63,100 nt of DNA from an uncultured Holdemania sp. (GCA_904395815.1 CAJFOC010000036.1:1-63100), one strand, 5' to 3'; counted from the stretch's first letter, positions 43,446-52,011 are shown. Notes: generated by a model from the sequence alone, not told the origin. A program made the numbers and translations.

Positions 43446-44622
43446 AGCGGTGCTGATCGTCGGGGGCGGCGAGGTGGCGCTGCGCAAAGCGCGGCTGTTT
43501 TTGCAGGAAGGAGCTTGCGTTGAGGCTGTGGCGCCGGCGTTTCGAGACGGTTGGGATGAGGCGGTACGGCGAAAAAACAGAACGGTGCAGCCGTCAGATC
43601 TGGATGGCATGTTTCTGGTTTACGCGGCGGCCGATCGTCCTGAAATCAATCGGCAGGTGACGGATTGGGCCCAGCGGCGGAACATTCTGTGCGGATCGGC
43701 AACGATGCAGCCGCAGGCTTCTTTCTTCAGCATGGCGTTTCGTTGCTGTGGCAGGCAGACAGTCGCTTTCAGCAGCGGCAGCCCGATGGCGGATGGCCAG
43801 TTTCTGGATCAGATAGAACCGCTGATGAAAGCTCAGAATCAGCGGCTGACGTGGCTGGAAACGCTGCGCAGCGCGGCGAAAACGATAGCGGATCCAGCGC
43901 GGCGCAAAGCGGTGATTCGCTGGCTTTGTCAGCTGAATGCATCGCAGCTGGCCACTCTGCAGCGCGCGCGGCAGGAAAAGCAGCTGCGGGTGCTGTTCTG
44001 GCATGGCGTGGGCGAAGCGGTGGCGCCGGTGGTTGAACTTGCCCGCCGGACGCAGACGGTGCCGGTGTTTCTTAATGAGTCCAGCTGGCGCAAAGCCCGG
44101 GCGTCCACAGACAATCTGTTTTTGATGCAGGAGCTGGCATGCTGGTGCGAGACGATGCGGATTCCGGTTCAGGGAACGCTGATGATGCTGAGCGAAGGGG
44201 TGATGAGTCAGCGGGTACGTCAACAGTTCCCTGACGCCGTCCTGACCGGCCCTTTGATGCAGGAGCCCTCCTGGCGTGATCCGGTGCTGCATTGGCTGCG
44301 GGAGCGCTATCCGCACCGGCAGCGCTTCTGTATCGTGCATCGCCTGCCGGATTGGCAGTCGCCGGACTTTCACTGGCTGACTCTGGATCAGCTGCGTCAG
44401 ACTCCCATCCGGCCGGATGGGGTGTACATTCCGTTTTTTCTGTTGACTGGCCGGCATGTCAAACAGGATGTGCAGCAGGTATTGCAGGAAGCGGCTGAGA
44501 AAGGACAGGCGCAACTGCACAGGGGCAGTCTGCTGGAAAATCCCCGGATTCTGGACATGACGGCCGCCTGGCTGAATTCAGAGAAGAACGCCGGTTTTAC
44601 CGGGGAAGACAAAACCGGCTGA
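43414..44622 (+). CDS. Precorrin-2 dehydrogenase fused to a CbiX/CbiK-like chelatase domain
   Basis: The 402-residue protein begins with a Met8/SirC-type precorrin-2 dehydrogenase (residues 1-about 185): LNLTGKAVLIVGGGEVALRKA and FSSGSPMADGQFLDQIE. The C-terminal part (about 190-385) looks like a sirohydrochlorin chelatase. FWHGVGE stands where the active-site His of CbiX/CbiK lies, and PFFLLTGRHVKQDV resembles the second conserved His region. Together they would oxidise precorrin-2 and insert iron to give siroheme. The chelatase assignment is by motif only. ATG 43414 lies 32 bases inside the end of the previous gene. Confidence 0.82.
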   Translation: MLPVNLNLTGKAVLIVGGGEVALRKARLFLQEGACVEAVAPAFRDGWDEAVRRKNRTVQPSDLDGMFLVYAAADRPEINRQVTDWAQRRNILCGSATMQPQASFFSMAFRCCGRQTVAFSSGSPMADGQFLDQIEPLMKAQNQRLTWLETLRSAAKTIADPARRKAVIRWLCQLNASQLATLQRARQEKQLRVLFWHGVGEAVAPVVELARRTQTVPVFLNESSWRKARASTDNLFLMQELACWCETMRIPVQGTLMMLSEGVMSQRVRQQFPDAVLTGPLMQEPSWRDPVLHWLRERYPHRQRFCIVHRLPDWQSPDFHWLTLDQLRQTPIRPDGVYIPFFLLTGRHVKQDVQQVLQEAAEKGQAQLHRGSLLENPRILDMTAAWLNSEKNAGFTGEDKTG

Positions 44623-44629
44623 AGAGAGG

Positions 44630-44666
44630 GATTTCCGTTTCCTTGTGTGCGGAAATCTGATATAAT
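44630..44666 (+). promoter_or_regulatory. Inverted repeat and -10 box before yqeG
   Basis: GATTTCCG (44630-44637) and CGGAAATC (44650-44657) form an eight-base inverted repeat just before TATAAT (44661-44666). There is no T-run after it, so it looks more like an operator or mRNA end structure than a full terminator. Confidence 0.45.
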
Positions 44667-44688
44667 CACTGAGATAAGGAGGCACGTC

Positions 44689-45216
44689 ATGATTTTGGAT
44701 TGGGTGACGCCGGATCGTTATCTGCGCAGCTATCGCGATCTGGATCCGCAATGGCTGCGGGAGCGGGGGATTGGTCTTCTGGTGCTGGATATCGACAACA
44801 CACTGGCAGCGCATGATGAAAAGGAAGCGGATGATCAGGCGCGTGCGTTTGTCGCACGGCTGAAGGCAGAGGGAATCCGTCCGGTTGTGATTTCCAACAA
44901 CAACCGGGAGCGGGTCGCACGGTTTGCCGCCAGTCTGGATGTGCCGTATTACGCTTTTTCCACCAAGCCGCTGAAGCGGACTTACCGCCGGCTGTTAAAG
45001 GAAACCGGAATGAAAGCGCAGGAGTGCGCGGTGGTGGGCGATCAGCTGCTGACGGACATTCTAGGCGGCAATCGCATGCATATGACGACCATTCTGACTA
45101 CTCCGCTGGTGCAGCGGGATATCACCTGGACTCGTCTGAACCGGCTGGTGGAGCAGCAGCTGTACCGGCTGTTGGAAAAGAAAAAGAAGCTGAAGAGAGG
45201 AGTATACGATGAGTAA
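44689..45216 (+). CDS. yqeG: YqeG family HAD-IIIA phosphatase
   Basis: This 175-residue HAD protein has motif I LLVLDIDNTLAAHD, motif II VVISNNN and motif IV VVGDQLLTDILGGN. It belongs to the conserved yqeG-yqeH cluster of Firmicutes, probably linked to ribosome assembly or metabolism; the substrate is unknown. ATG 44689 follows AAGGAGG. It overlaps yqeH by eight bases. Confidence 0.9.
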   Translation: MILDWVTPDRYLRSYRDLDPQWLRERGIGLLVLDIDNTLAAHDEKEADDQARAFVARLKAEGIRPVVISNNNRERVARFAASLDVPYYAFSTKPLKRTYRRLLKETGMKAQECAVVGDQLLTDILGGNRMHMTTILTTPLVQRDITWTRLNRLVEQQLYRLLEKKKKLKRGVYDE

Positions 45217-46267
45217 ACGATGTCAGGGCTGCGGAGCGCTGCTGCAGCAGGAATTTGCTGATCAGCCGGGATATACGCCCAAGGCGGACAGTGCCCTGTG
45301 CCAGCGCTGTTTTCGGCTTGTCCATTATGACGATCTGAAATTCTCAATGAAGGAGGGCATCGACGCCGATCAGATTCTTCACCGCATTGCCGCCATGGAT
45401 GCGCTGGTGCTGTGGGTGGTCGATCTGTTTGATTTTGAGGCCAGTCTGCTTGAGGGAATGAACCGTCATCTGTTGGGCAAGGACATCGTCCTGGTGGCGA
45501 CCAAACGTGATCTGTTGCCGGAAACGCTGAGTCCGCACAAGCTGGGACAGTTTCTTTTGCAGCGGCTGGATCAGATGCAGATCCGTGTCCGCGCGCTGGT
45601 GGTGACCGGCCGGGGGATTGAAGGCGCCCAACAGGAAGTGATGCGCGCCATGCAGCTGGCCGGGGGACGTGATATCGTGGTCATGGGCATGGCCAACGCT
45701 GGCAAAAGCACGCTGCTCAACAGTCTGATGAGCACTCCGCAGCTGACCAGTTCCCGTTATCCGGGCACGACGCTGGATTTCAATCCGCTGACCATCGGGG
45801 ATTTTCATGTTATCGATACGCCGGGACTGATGCCGCGCAATTCGCTGCTGCTGCATCTGCGTGAGGAAGATCTGAAAACGGTGCTGCCATCGAGGCCGAT
45901 CCGGCCGCGAGGCTTTCAGATTGTGCAGGATCAGAGCTTTGCCATCGGCGGACTGGTCCGGATGGATTTCATCGGGGTCGGGCGGGCCAGCGTTGTTTTC
46001 TATGGCAGCGATCAGCTGGCGGTTCACCGCGGACAGATCCGCAATGCCGATGCGCTGTGGCAGCGGCATTATGGAGAACTGCTGAGTCCGATCGCCCAGG
46101 TGCCATCGCCAGAGCACTGGAAGAGTACGACTTTTCAGGCATCGGAAGAAAAACAGGACATCGTCATTCCGGGAGTGGGATGGATGGCAGTGTCCGGACA
46201 GATGAAGCGCATTACCGTATTCCACCCGCATTCGGTGGATATCATTCAGAGAAAGGCGATGATATAA
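45209..46267 (+). CDS. yqeH: Ribosome biogenesis GTPase YqeH
   Basis: This 352-residue circularly permuted GTPase has an N-terminal zinc finger (CQGCGALLQ...CQRCFRL). The GTPase motifs come in permuted order: G4 TKRDLL first, then G1 GMANAGKSTLLN, G2 PGTTLD and G3 DTPGL. YqeH helps mature the 30S subunit. It is coupled on both sides to its neighbours. Confidence 0.95.
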   Translation: MSKRCQGCGALLQQEFADQPGYTPKADSALCQRCFRLVHYDDLKFSMKEGIDADQILHRIAAMDALVLWVVDLFDFEASLLEGMNRHLLGKDIVLVATKRDLLPETLSPHKLGQFLLQRLDQMQIRVRALVVTGRGIEGAQQEVMRAMQLAGGRDIVVMGMANAGKSTLLNSLMSTPQLTSSRYPGTTLDFNPLTIGDFHVIDTPGLMPRNSLLLHLREEDLKTVLPSRPIRPRGFQIVQDQSFAIGGLVRMDFIGVGRASVVFYGSDQLAVHRGQIRNADALWQRHYGELLSPIAQVPSPEHWKSTTFQASEEKQDIVIPGVGWMAVSGQMKRITVFHPHSVDIIQRKAMI

Positions 46268-46561
46268 ATGCTGACAGGCAAACAGAAACAATTTCTCAGA
46301 GCGCTGGCCAATTCCCGGCGGCCGTTATTTCAGGTAGGCAAGGACGGGGTGACGGCCAACGTGATCAACACCGTTTCCGATTCGCTGGAAGCGCATGAGC
46401 TGATCAAGATCAGCGTCCTGAAGACGTGCGGCGAGGATGTCCGGGAGGTCGCGCTGGATTTGTCGGCAGGCACCCGGTCGCAGATCGTTCAGATCATCGG
46501 CCGGACTGTCATTCTGTACCGGGAAAGCCGGGATAAGAAAAGGATCGAGCTGCCGCGATGA
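46268..46561 (+). CDS. yhbY: YhbY family RNA-binding protein
   Basis: The 97 residues form a CRS1-YhbY (CRM) domain: LTGKQKQFLRALANSRRPLFQVGKDGVTANVI contains the GKxG-like RNA-binding loop. It is associated with ribosome subunit precursors. It starts directly after the yqeH stop and overlaps the next gene by four bases. Confidence 0.93.
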   Translation: MLTGKQKQFLRALANSRRPLFQVGKDGVTANVINTVSDSLEAHELIKISVLKTCGEDVREVALDLSAGTRSQIVQIIGRTVILYRESRDKKRIELPR

Positions 46562-47583
46562 ACCGGATCGGTTTGTTGGGAGGAACCTTTGACCCTGTGC
46601 ACAAGGGGCATCTGGCCATGGCCAGATGGGCGTTACGGGTATTGCAGCTGGATGAAATCTGGTTTGTGCCTTCCTTGAAAACGCCGCTGAAGGATCGCCG
46701 GCTTACGCCGTTTGATATTCGTGTTGAAATGCTGCAGCGGGCGCTGCGTCCGTATCGGAAGATGAAAATCTGTCTGATTGAGCAGCAGCTGCCTACCCCT
46801 TCCTATACGTTTCATACCGTGCAGGCGCTGCAGCGGCAGTTTCCTCAGGCGCAGCTGACCTGGATTATCGGAGACGATCAGGCTGCCCGGCTGGATCAGT
46901 GGTATGAATATGAGCGGCTGATACAAAGCATTCGCTTTGCGGTGTTCAGCCGTGAGGGGGTTCAGAAGAAACGGCCGGAACTGGTCTATATCGAAAACTT
47001 CCATCATGAAGCTTCCTCGACGGCAGTTCGCCGCGGGCAGTTTTCTCTGACGCCCCGTTCGGTTCGCAGCGTCATTGAACAATATGGACTGTATCTGGAT
47101 GACATTGTCGATGCGTACTGTTGTGAGAAACGGGCGCGGCATTGCGCGTCGATGACCGCGCTGGCGCTGGAGCTGGCCCGGGCGCATGGCGTGGATCAGC
47201 GCAAAACGCGGATCGCCGGGATGCTTCACGATCTGGCCAAGGATCTGGATGAGGCCCAGGCCAGGGAATGGATGAAGGTGTACTGGCCGCAAATGCTGGA
47301 TCAGTCATGGAAAACCTGGCATCCCTACATTGCCCAGACCTGGCTGAAAACCCGGCTGTACATCACGGATCCGGAAATCCTGGAAGCGGTGCGGGAACAT
47401 ACCAGCGGAAAGGGAAAAGGCGCGCTGGCCAAAATCATTTACATCGCGGATAAAATTGATCCGGGCCGCGGATATGATATCCGCCGGCAGAAGGAAGTGT
47501 GTCTGCGGGATCTGGATGAAGGGTTTGCGCTGATCAGAAAGGAACAGCAGGAATATCTGCGCAAGGAGGGTGTCAATGTCTGA
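46558..47583 (+). CDS. nadD: Fused nicotinate-nucleotide adenylyltransferase and HD-domain hydrolase (NadD-YqeK)
   Basis: The 341 residues join two enzymes that are separate in Bacillus. Residues 1-185 are NadD (GLLGGTFDPVHKGHL, SSTAVRRG), which makes deamido-NAD. Residues about 190-335 are YqeK, an HD-domain hydrolase reported to cleave Ap4A (HCASMTALALELA, GMLHDLAKDL, HTSGKGKGALAKIIYIADKIDPGR). Such fusions are known in Mollicutes and relatives, which supports the Erysipelotrichia placement. Confidence 0.95.
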   Translation: MNRIGLLGGTFDPVHKGHLAMARWALRVLQLDEIWFVPSLKTPLKDRRLTPFDIRVEMLQRALRPYRKMKICLIEQQLPTPSYTFHTVQALQRQFPQAQLTWIIGDDQAARLDQWYEYERLIQSIRFAVFSREGVQKKRPELVYIENFHHEASSTAVRRGQFSLTPRSVRSVIEQYGLYLDDIVDAYCCEKRARHCASMTALALELARAHGVDQRKTRIAGMLHDLAKDLDEAQAREWMKVYWPQMLDQSWKTWHPYIAQTWLKTRLYITDPEILEAVREHTSGKGKGALAKIIYIADKIDPGRGYDIRRQKEVCLRDLDEGFALIRKEQQEYLRKEGVNV

Positions 47584-47908
47584 TTTGCTGAAAATTGTGG
47601 TGAAGGCCGCGCAGGAGCGGTTAGGTGAGGATGTGGTCGTGATGGATTTTCGCGGACGCAGTTCGCTGACCGATTATTTTGTCATCGTTTCGGCCAAAAA
47701 CGACCGGATGGCCAGCTCCATTGTGGATCGGGCAATAGAAAAGGCGGAAGAGGCCGGCTATGGCGTGCGCAATGTGGAGGAAGGCAGCCAGTGGTCTCTT
47801 GTTGATCTGAACGATGTGATTTTGCATGTGTTTGTCGCAGATCAGCGTCAGATCTATCAGCTGGAAAAACTGTGGGGCGATATCCCGCGTATTGAGGTTG
47901 AGCCATGA
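47576..47908 (+). CDS. rsfS: Ribosomal silencing factor RsfS
   Basis: The 110-residue RsfS (YbeB/Iojap) binds uL14 and blocks subunit joining when nutrients are low. SLTDYFVIVSAKNDRMASSI and EGSQWSLVDLNDVILHVF are family motifs. ATG 47576 follows AAGGAGGG and overlaps the end of nadD-yqeK by eight bases. Confidence 0.94.
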   Translation: MSDLLKIVVKAAQERLGEDVVVMDFRGRSSLTDYFVIVSAKNDRMASSIVDRAIEKAEEAGYGVRNVEEGSQWSLVDLNDVILHVFVADQRQIYQLEKLWGDIPRIEVEP

Positions 47909-48600
47909 ATTATGATGTTCTGGCCAGTGTCTATGATCTGTTGGTAAAGGACGATCAGGCAACGGAGCGCTGGGTTCAGTTCACCCGCCGGTGGTGTCCG
48001 GGACGGCGTGTGCTGGAGCTGGCCTGCGGCAGCGGGGAGATTTCGATCGCGCTGGCACGGGCAGGATGGCAGGTAGAGGCGACGGATGTGTCGCCGGCAA
48101 TGATTGCCGCGGCGGCGGCCAAACCGCATCCGGATACGGTAAGCTTTCATGTCATGGACATGCGGGCGATGGAAGATGGCGTCTGGGATGGCATTCTCTG
48201 TTATTGCGACAGCATCAATTATCTGGAGAACCTGGAACAGCTGCAGCAGGTGGCTGCTCAGGCAGCGCAGCGGCTGAACAGGGGCGGTGTGCTGTTGTTT
48301 GATATGCATACCCAGGATCGGCTGCAGGAATTTGCCGAGGAGTTCATCGAAGAAGGGTATCTGGATCAGATGCCGTATCAGTGGACGATTCTGAGCGATG
48401 AAGACAGGATTTATCAGCATTTCGCCTTCTGGAGCCAACAGGGATTGAAGGAAGAACACCATGTGCAGACAGTTTTTGATCCGCTGCAGGTCAGGGCGGT
48501 GCTGGAAAACAACGGTTTCGCAGTGGAAATTCTGACGGATTTTGATCAGCCGGGCATTCACCCGGGCGAAAAACTGTTTTATGTCGGGAGGAAGAGATGA
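47905..48600 (+). CDS. SAM-dependent methyltransferase (YqeM-like)
   Basis: A 231-residue class I methyltransferase with the SAM-binding loop VLELACGSGEISIALARAG, acidic strand 2 (VEATDVSP) and strand 4 GILCYCDSINYL. It stands where yqeM lies in the Bacillus cluster. The substrate is unknown. The start overlaps rsfS (ATGA). Confidence 0.88.
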   Translation: MNYDVLASVYDLLVKDDQATERWVQFTRRWCPGRRVLELACGSGEISIALARAGWQVEATDVSPAMIAAAAAKPHPDTVSFHVMDMRAMEDGVWDGILCYCDSINYLENLEQLQQVAAQAAQRLNRGGVLLFDMHTQDRLQEFAEEFIEEGYLDQMPYQWTILSDEDRIYQHFAFWSQQGLKEEHHVQTVFDPLQVRAVLENNGFAVEILTDFDQPGIHPGEKLFYVGRKR

Positions 48601-49292
48601 TGATCGCAATCATTGGCGCAATGAAGCTGGAAGTGGATGCGCTGCTGCAGCGGATGACAGACGTACAGGATCAGCCCTGGCGGGATATTCCGTTCTATAC
48701 GGGAAAGCTGGCAGGTCAGCCGGTAGTCGTGACCCAAAGCGGCGTAGCCAAAACCAACGCTGCCCGCAGCACGACGGTGCTGATGGAACGCTTTGATGTG
48801 GACGGCGTGATCAACATCGGGACGGCCGGCGGATTGAGAGCGGAACAGGAGGTGCTGGATGTCGTCGTTTCTACTCAGGTAGCTCATCACGATGTGGAAG
48901 TACCGGGCTGGGCCAGCGGATTTTGTGAGGAGAATCCCTGCTGTTATACGGCGGATCCGCATTATGTCCAGCTGATTCGCGACATCATTTCCCAACAGGA
49001 CCGGGTATGGACCGGCCCGATCGCTTCCGGGGACAGTTTCATCTGCCGGATGGAACAGGTGGAAGCGATTCTGCGCCGGTTTCCGCAGGCGCTGTGCGCG
49101 GAGATGGAAGCGGCCGCCATTGCGCAGGTCTGCAGCCTGTATGGCAAGCCGTTTGTGATTATCCGCTCTCTTTCCGATATCACGCTGAAAGAAGGCAATG
49201 AGATGACCTTTGAGGAATATGCGGTCAGGGCGTCGTCCCGCTCGGCGCTGTGGTGCGAAAGCTTTGTGGACAGGCTGGCGCGGACGCAATGA
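48597..49292 (+). CDS. mtnN: 5'-methylthioadenosine/S-adenosylhomocysteine nucleosidase
   Basis: This 231-residue enzyme removes adenine from MTA and SAH, recycling by-products of methylation. IAIIGAMKLEVDALL, INIGTAGGL, EMEAAAIAQVC and the catalytic Asp in IRSLSDIT are visible. It follows the methyltransferase gene with a four-base overlap. Confidence 0.94.
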   Translation: MMIAIIGAMKLEVDALLQRMTDVQDQPWRDIPFYTGKLAGQPVVVTQSGVAKTNAARSTTVLMERFDVDGVINIGTAGGLRAEQEVLDVVVSTQVAHHDVEVPGWASGFCEENPCCYTADPHYVQLIRDIISQQDRVWTGPIASGDSFICRMEQVEAILRRFPQALCAEMEAAAIAQVCSLYGKPFVIIRSLSDITLKEGNEMTFEEYAVRASSRSALWCESFVDRLARTQ

Positions 49293-49888
49293 TCGATACG
49301 CTGAAATTCTGGCTGGAAAAAATGATGACCGTGGAGTTCTGGGTCCAGGCGCTGTCCGCCTTCAAGGATCTGGGACCGGTTGCGCCGATTCTGCTGGCGC
49401 TGGTGGAATCGCTGGTTCCGGCCCTGCCGCTGGTTGCGATTGTGACGATCAACATCAGCGCGCATGGGGCTTTGCTGGGATTTCTGTATTCCTGGATCGG
49501 AACTACGCTGGGATCGCTGCTCGTCTTTCTGCTGTTTCGGCGCGGAGTTAAAAAATATCTGATGCGCTGGCTGGGACATCGGCCTTCCATTCAGCGCGCT
49601 TTGCAATGGGTGGCCGGACGCGGAACCGGCGTGCTGTTTGTGCTGGTGGCGCTGCCGTTTACGCCCAGCTCTTTTATCAACATTGCTTTCGGGCTGTCTG
49701 ATTTTGATGAGCTGACGTTTATGAAAACGCTGGTGGTGGCCAAGCTGATCATGATGCTGGGACTCAGTCTGTTTGGTCAGACGATTTCCATTTCCTTCAG
49801 TGAGCCGGCCTTTCTGATTCTGGCGGCGCTGATTCTGATCGCGCTGATCATGATTTCATCCCGGATTCGCAAAAAACATGATCTGTAG
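49289..49888 (+). CDS. VTT/DedA-like (SNARE-associated) membrane protein
   Basis: The 199 residues have about five hydrophobic segments and the VTT/DedA motifs: ESLVPALPLVAIV near the start, then SWIGTTLGSLLVFLLFRRGV and ALPFTPSSFINIAFGLS. Members of this superfamily move lipids such as undecaprenyl phosphate or phospholipids. ATG 49289 overlaps the mtnN stop. It ends the long operon that begins at yqeG. Confidence 0.88.
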   Translation: MIDTLKFWLEKMMTVEFWVQALSAFKDLGPVAPILLALVESLVPALPLVAIVTINISAHGALLGFLYSWIGTTLGSLLVFLLFRRGVKKYLMRWLGHRPSIQRALQWVAGRGTGVLFVLVALPFTPSSFINIAFGLSDFDELTFMKTLVVAKLIMMLGLSLFGQTISISFSEPAFLILAALILIALIMISSRIRKKHDL

Positions 49889-49936
49889 CGGCCGATAGAT
49901 CTCTCAGATCTGATTCATGATGACAGGGCCATGTGC

Positions 49937-49975
49937 AAAAAGACCTGACAGGATTTTTTCTGTCAGGTCTTTTTG
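49937..49975. terminator. Strong two-way terminator
   Basis: AAAAAGACCTGACAG pairs with CTGTCAGGTCTTTTT around an eight-base loop, between converging transcription units. Confidence 0.9.
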
Positions 49976-50002
49976 TGATGAAATACCGGGATAAAACAGC
50001 GG

Positions 50003-50716
50003 TTACTGATGCCGGTTGATAATACGTGTTTCAAATGTGCCGCTGTTCAGATCAATGTAGCGGACAAACAGGGATACCTTGTTGTCTTCGTTCAGGCTGT
50101 CCCACATCATTGTGGCCATTTCGTCAATGGAGTCCATCATGGCGACGCGTTTCGGTTCGCCTTCAAAACTTGGCAGCGGATCGCCGTCATGCATGTAGGT
50201 ATGAAGAAAACGGCCTTCAGCGGCAGGCGGATTCTGATAGGCAAAGGTGAAGCGGCTGCATGATTGCGGATTGCCGTCGCTGCTTTTCAGAATGGACATC
50301 GCGTAATTCAGCTGTCCCTGGCTGATGTGCAGAATCCCGGAGATGCGCGGCGTATAATTCGGTTCATCCGGCTCGAAGCAGCGGCTGCGCAGCGACTGTT
50401 CGAAAGTCAGCTGCTGATCCATGCCTTCGAAAATCGTATCGGTCTGATCACCGTTGGTAATGATCGTCTTGTTGCCAAGAACCCGAACCGGAGAATAAAT
50501 GATCAGCGACGGGTCAGTCAGTTTGGCAGGATCGTAGGCCTGGGTGCGAATGCCGTCGCCTTCTGTAACAAAAATGCGGTTGCGGCTGTTTTCGCTGCGG
50601 CCCATAATAAAGTAGGCGGCGATGGCATGCCGGCCATCCGGCGATTTGCCCAGAACGATGCCCCGTCCCGGATACGAGTTCTGTTTCAGTTGTTGCTGCA
50701 GTGAAAGAATGTTCAT
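50003..50716 (-). CDS. PurO-like IMP cyclohydrolase
   Basis: The 237-residue protein is of the IMP cyclohydrolase family first seen in archaea (PurO): it starts with GRGIVLGKSPDGRHAIAAYFIMGRSENSRNR and has TFAYQNPPAAEGRFLHTYMHDGDPLPSFEG. It would turn FAICAR into IMP, the last purine step, done in most bacteria by PurH. A ZTP riboswitch sits just before its ribosome binding site, which supports a purine role. The ATG at 50716 follows GAGGAGG. Confidence 0.88.
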   Translation of the reverse strand: MNILSLQQQLKQNSYPGRGIVLGKSPDGRHAIAAYFIMGRSENSRNRIFVTEGDGIRTQAYDPAKLTDPSLIIYSPVRVLGNKTIITNGDQTDTIFEGMDQQLTFEQSLRSRCFEPDEPNYTPRISGILHISQGQLNYAMSILKSSDGNPQSCSRFTFAYQNPPAAEGRFLHTYMHDGDPLPSFEGEPKRVAMMDSIDEMATMMWDSLNEDNKVSLFVRYIDLNSGTFETRIINRHQ

Positions 50717-50734
50717 AATCGCTCCTCCTCTGTT

Positions 50735-50806
50735 TTTGCCCAGGCGGCCGGCAAGGAATCAGCGTGCTCCCTGTGGTGATCTCCACCTGTCCGCCAGTCA
50801 CACGCT
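50735..50806 (-). promoter_or_regulatory. ZTP riboswitch (pfl motif)
   Basis: Read on the minus strand from 50806, the sequence has GTGACTGGCG, a hairpin GGTGGAGATCACC, then ACAGGGAGCACG and finally GCCGCCTGGGC. These are the conserved parts of the pfl/ZTP aptamer, including the pseudoknot. The GAGGAGG of the PurO-like gene starts only a few bases after the aptamer, so translation control is likely: ZMP/ZTP binding should free the site when one-carbon folate is short. Confidence 0.88.
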
Positions 50807-50814
50807 ACAGAAAA

Positions 50815-50843
50815 AGTTTAGAGGATCCGGCGCAAAAAAACAA
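50815..50843 (-). promoter_or_regulatory. Promoter before the ZTP riboswitch
   Basis: On the minus strand TTGTTT (50843-50838) and TAAACT (50820-50815) with a 17-base spacer; transcription would begin just before the aptamer. Confidence 0.55.
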
Positions 50844-50851
50844 GAACAAAA

Positions 50852-50890
50852 CACCTTTTTTGACGAATGCCTCATCGCTCACAAAAGGTG
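50852..50890 (-). other. Inverted repeat in the degV upstream region
   Basis: CACCTTTT and AAAAGGTG form an eight-pair stem with a 23-base loop; on the minus strand it is followed by TTTTGTTCTTGTTTTTTT. It resembles a terminator but no minus-strand gene lies before it. The rest of 50890-51055 is AT-rich with no gene. Confidence 0.4.
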
Positions 50891-51055
50891 AAAAAGAAAA
50901 TCAAATCACATGGTTATCATAATTCCAAGATCGCGTTTTGATTATTGCTTATTGCAGTGATTAAATCAAAATTAAAGCTTAAATAAAGGGAAAAACGACA
51001 CATTGGATGATTTGATTAATAAAATGGAAAAGCTATCCCCATTTAACGGCGGTTA

Positions 51056-51064
51056 TGCTATAAT
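51056..51064 (+). promoter_or_regulatory. Extended -10 promoter of degV
   Basis: TGCTATAAT gives a TG-extended -10 box about 24 bases before the start codon; no good -35 box is seen. Confidence 0.5.
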
Positions 51065-51087
51065 AGGGCAATACGAGGTGAAAGGGA

Positions 51088-51927
51088 ATGCAGAGAGTTG
51101 CAGTAATGACAGACTCATCCGCGGATATTCATGCCGACCAGGCCGAACAGCTGGGCCTGTATGTCATGCGCTTTCCGCTGATTATTGATGGTCAGGAATA
51201 CATTGAGGAGGAACAGATCAGTACGCCGGAATTTATTCGCCGGATGAAAGAGGGAGCGGTGGTCAAGACCTCCCAGGCTCATCTGGGTGAGCTGATCGAT
51301 ACCTGGAATCGTATTCTGGAAGAGGCAGATGAGATTTTATATCTTCCGATTTCTTCCGGTCTCAGCGGTTCCTATCAGTCCGCGTGTACTGCGGCGGCCG
51401 GATTTGACGGTCGGGTTACGGTAGTGGATGCGCGGTTTGCCTGTTATCCGCTGACATGGCTTTGTCTGTGGGCCAAGCGGCAGCTGGAAGAGGGATACAG
51501 CTGTGCTCAGATTAAGGACAAAATTGAGAAGGAAGCGGAGCTGTGGGCAGCGCTGATTCCGGAAAAGCTGGAATATCTGAAACGGGGCGGTAGGATTTCG
51601 CCTGCGGCCGCCGCGTTGGGAAATCTGTTGAAAATCGTTCCGATCCTGAAAGTGGAGCATGGGGAAATCGATGTTCTGGGGAAGGTTCGTACGGTCAAAA
51701 AGGCGTACCAGGTTGGATTGGACGCCGCGGCGGATGTGGAAGATCCGGCTGATTATGAATGGATGATCGTTGAGGCGGACATGAAGGAAGAAGCAGAGAT
51801 TCTGAAACAGCAGATGGAAGAACGCGTTCATCAGCCGGTTACGATTCATGAGATGTCTGCGATTATCATGGCGCATACCGGTCCGCGGACATTGGGATAT
51901 GGCCGGGTCAAAAAACTGAAGTTCTGA
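51088..51927 (+). CDS. DegV family fatty acid-binding protein
   Basis: This 279-residue DegV protein binds a fatty acid between its two domains; some relatives (FakB) present it to the kinase FakA. The start VAVMTDSSADIHADQAEQLGLYVM, then PISSGLSGSYQSA and LKRGGRISPAAAALGNLLKIVPIL are typical. No fakA is nearby. GAGGTG lies about ten bases before the ATG. Confidence 0.92.
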   Translation: MQRVAVMTDSSADIHADQAEQLGLYVMRFPLIIDGQEYIEEEQISTPEFIRRMKEGAVVKTSQAHLGELIDTWNRILEEADEILYLPISSGLSGSYQSACTAAAGFDGRVTVVDARFACYPLTWLCLWAKRQLEEGYSCAQIKDKIEKEAELWAALIPEKLEYLKRGGRISPAAAALGNLLKIVPILKVEHGEIDVLGKVRTVKKAYQVGLDAAADVEDPADYEWMIVEADMKEEAEILKQQMEERVHQPVTIHEMSAIIMAHTGPRTLGYGRVKKLKF

Positions 51928-51935
51928 TAAGAAGG

Positions 51936-51965
51936 CAGCGGCAGAGGACCGCTGTTTTTTAATTT
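51936..51965 (+). terminator. Terminator after degV
   Basis: CAGCGG (51936-51941) pairs with CCGCTG (51949-51954), then TTTTTTAATTTTT. Confidence 0.8.
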
Positions 51966-52011
51966 TTGTTTGGAAACATTTAATATCAGGATTTCGATCT
52001 TTTTCGATTTG

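Noticed and set aside
50514-50801. Minus-strand frame starting in the ZTP riboswitch
   Set aside because: It reads through conserved aptamer elements and overlaps the PurO-like gene in another frame.
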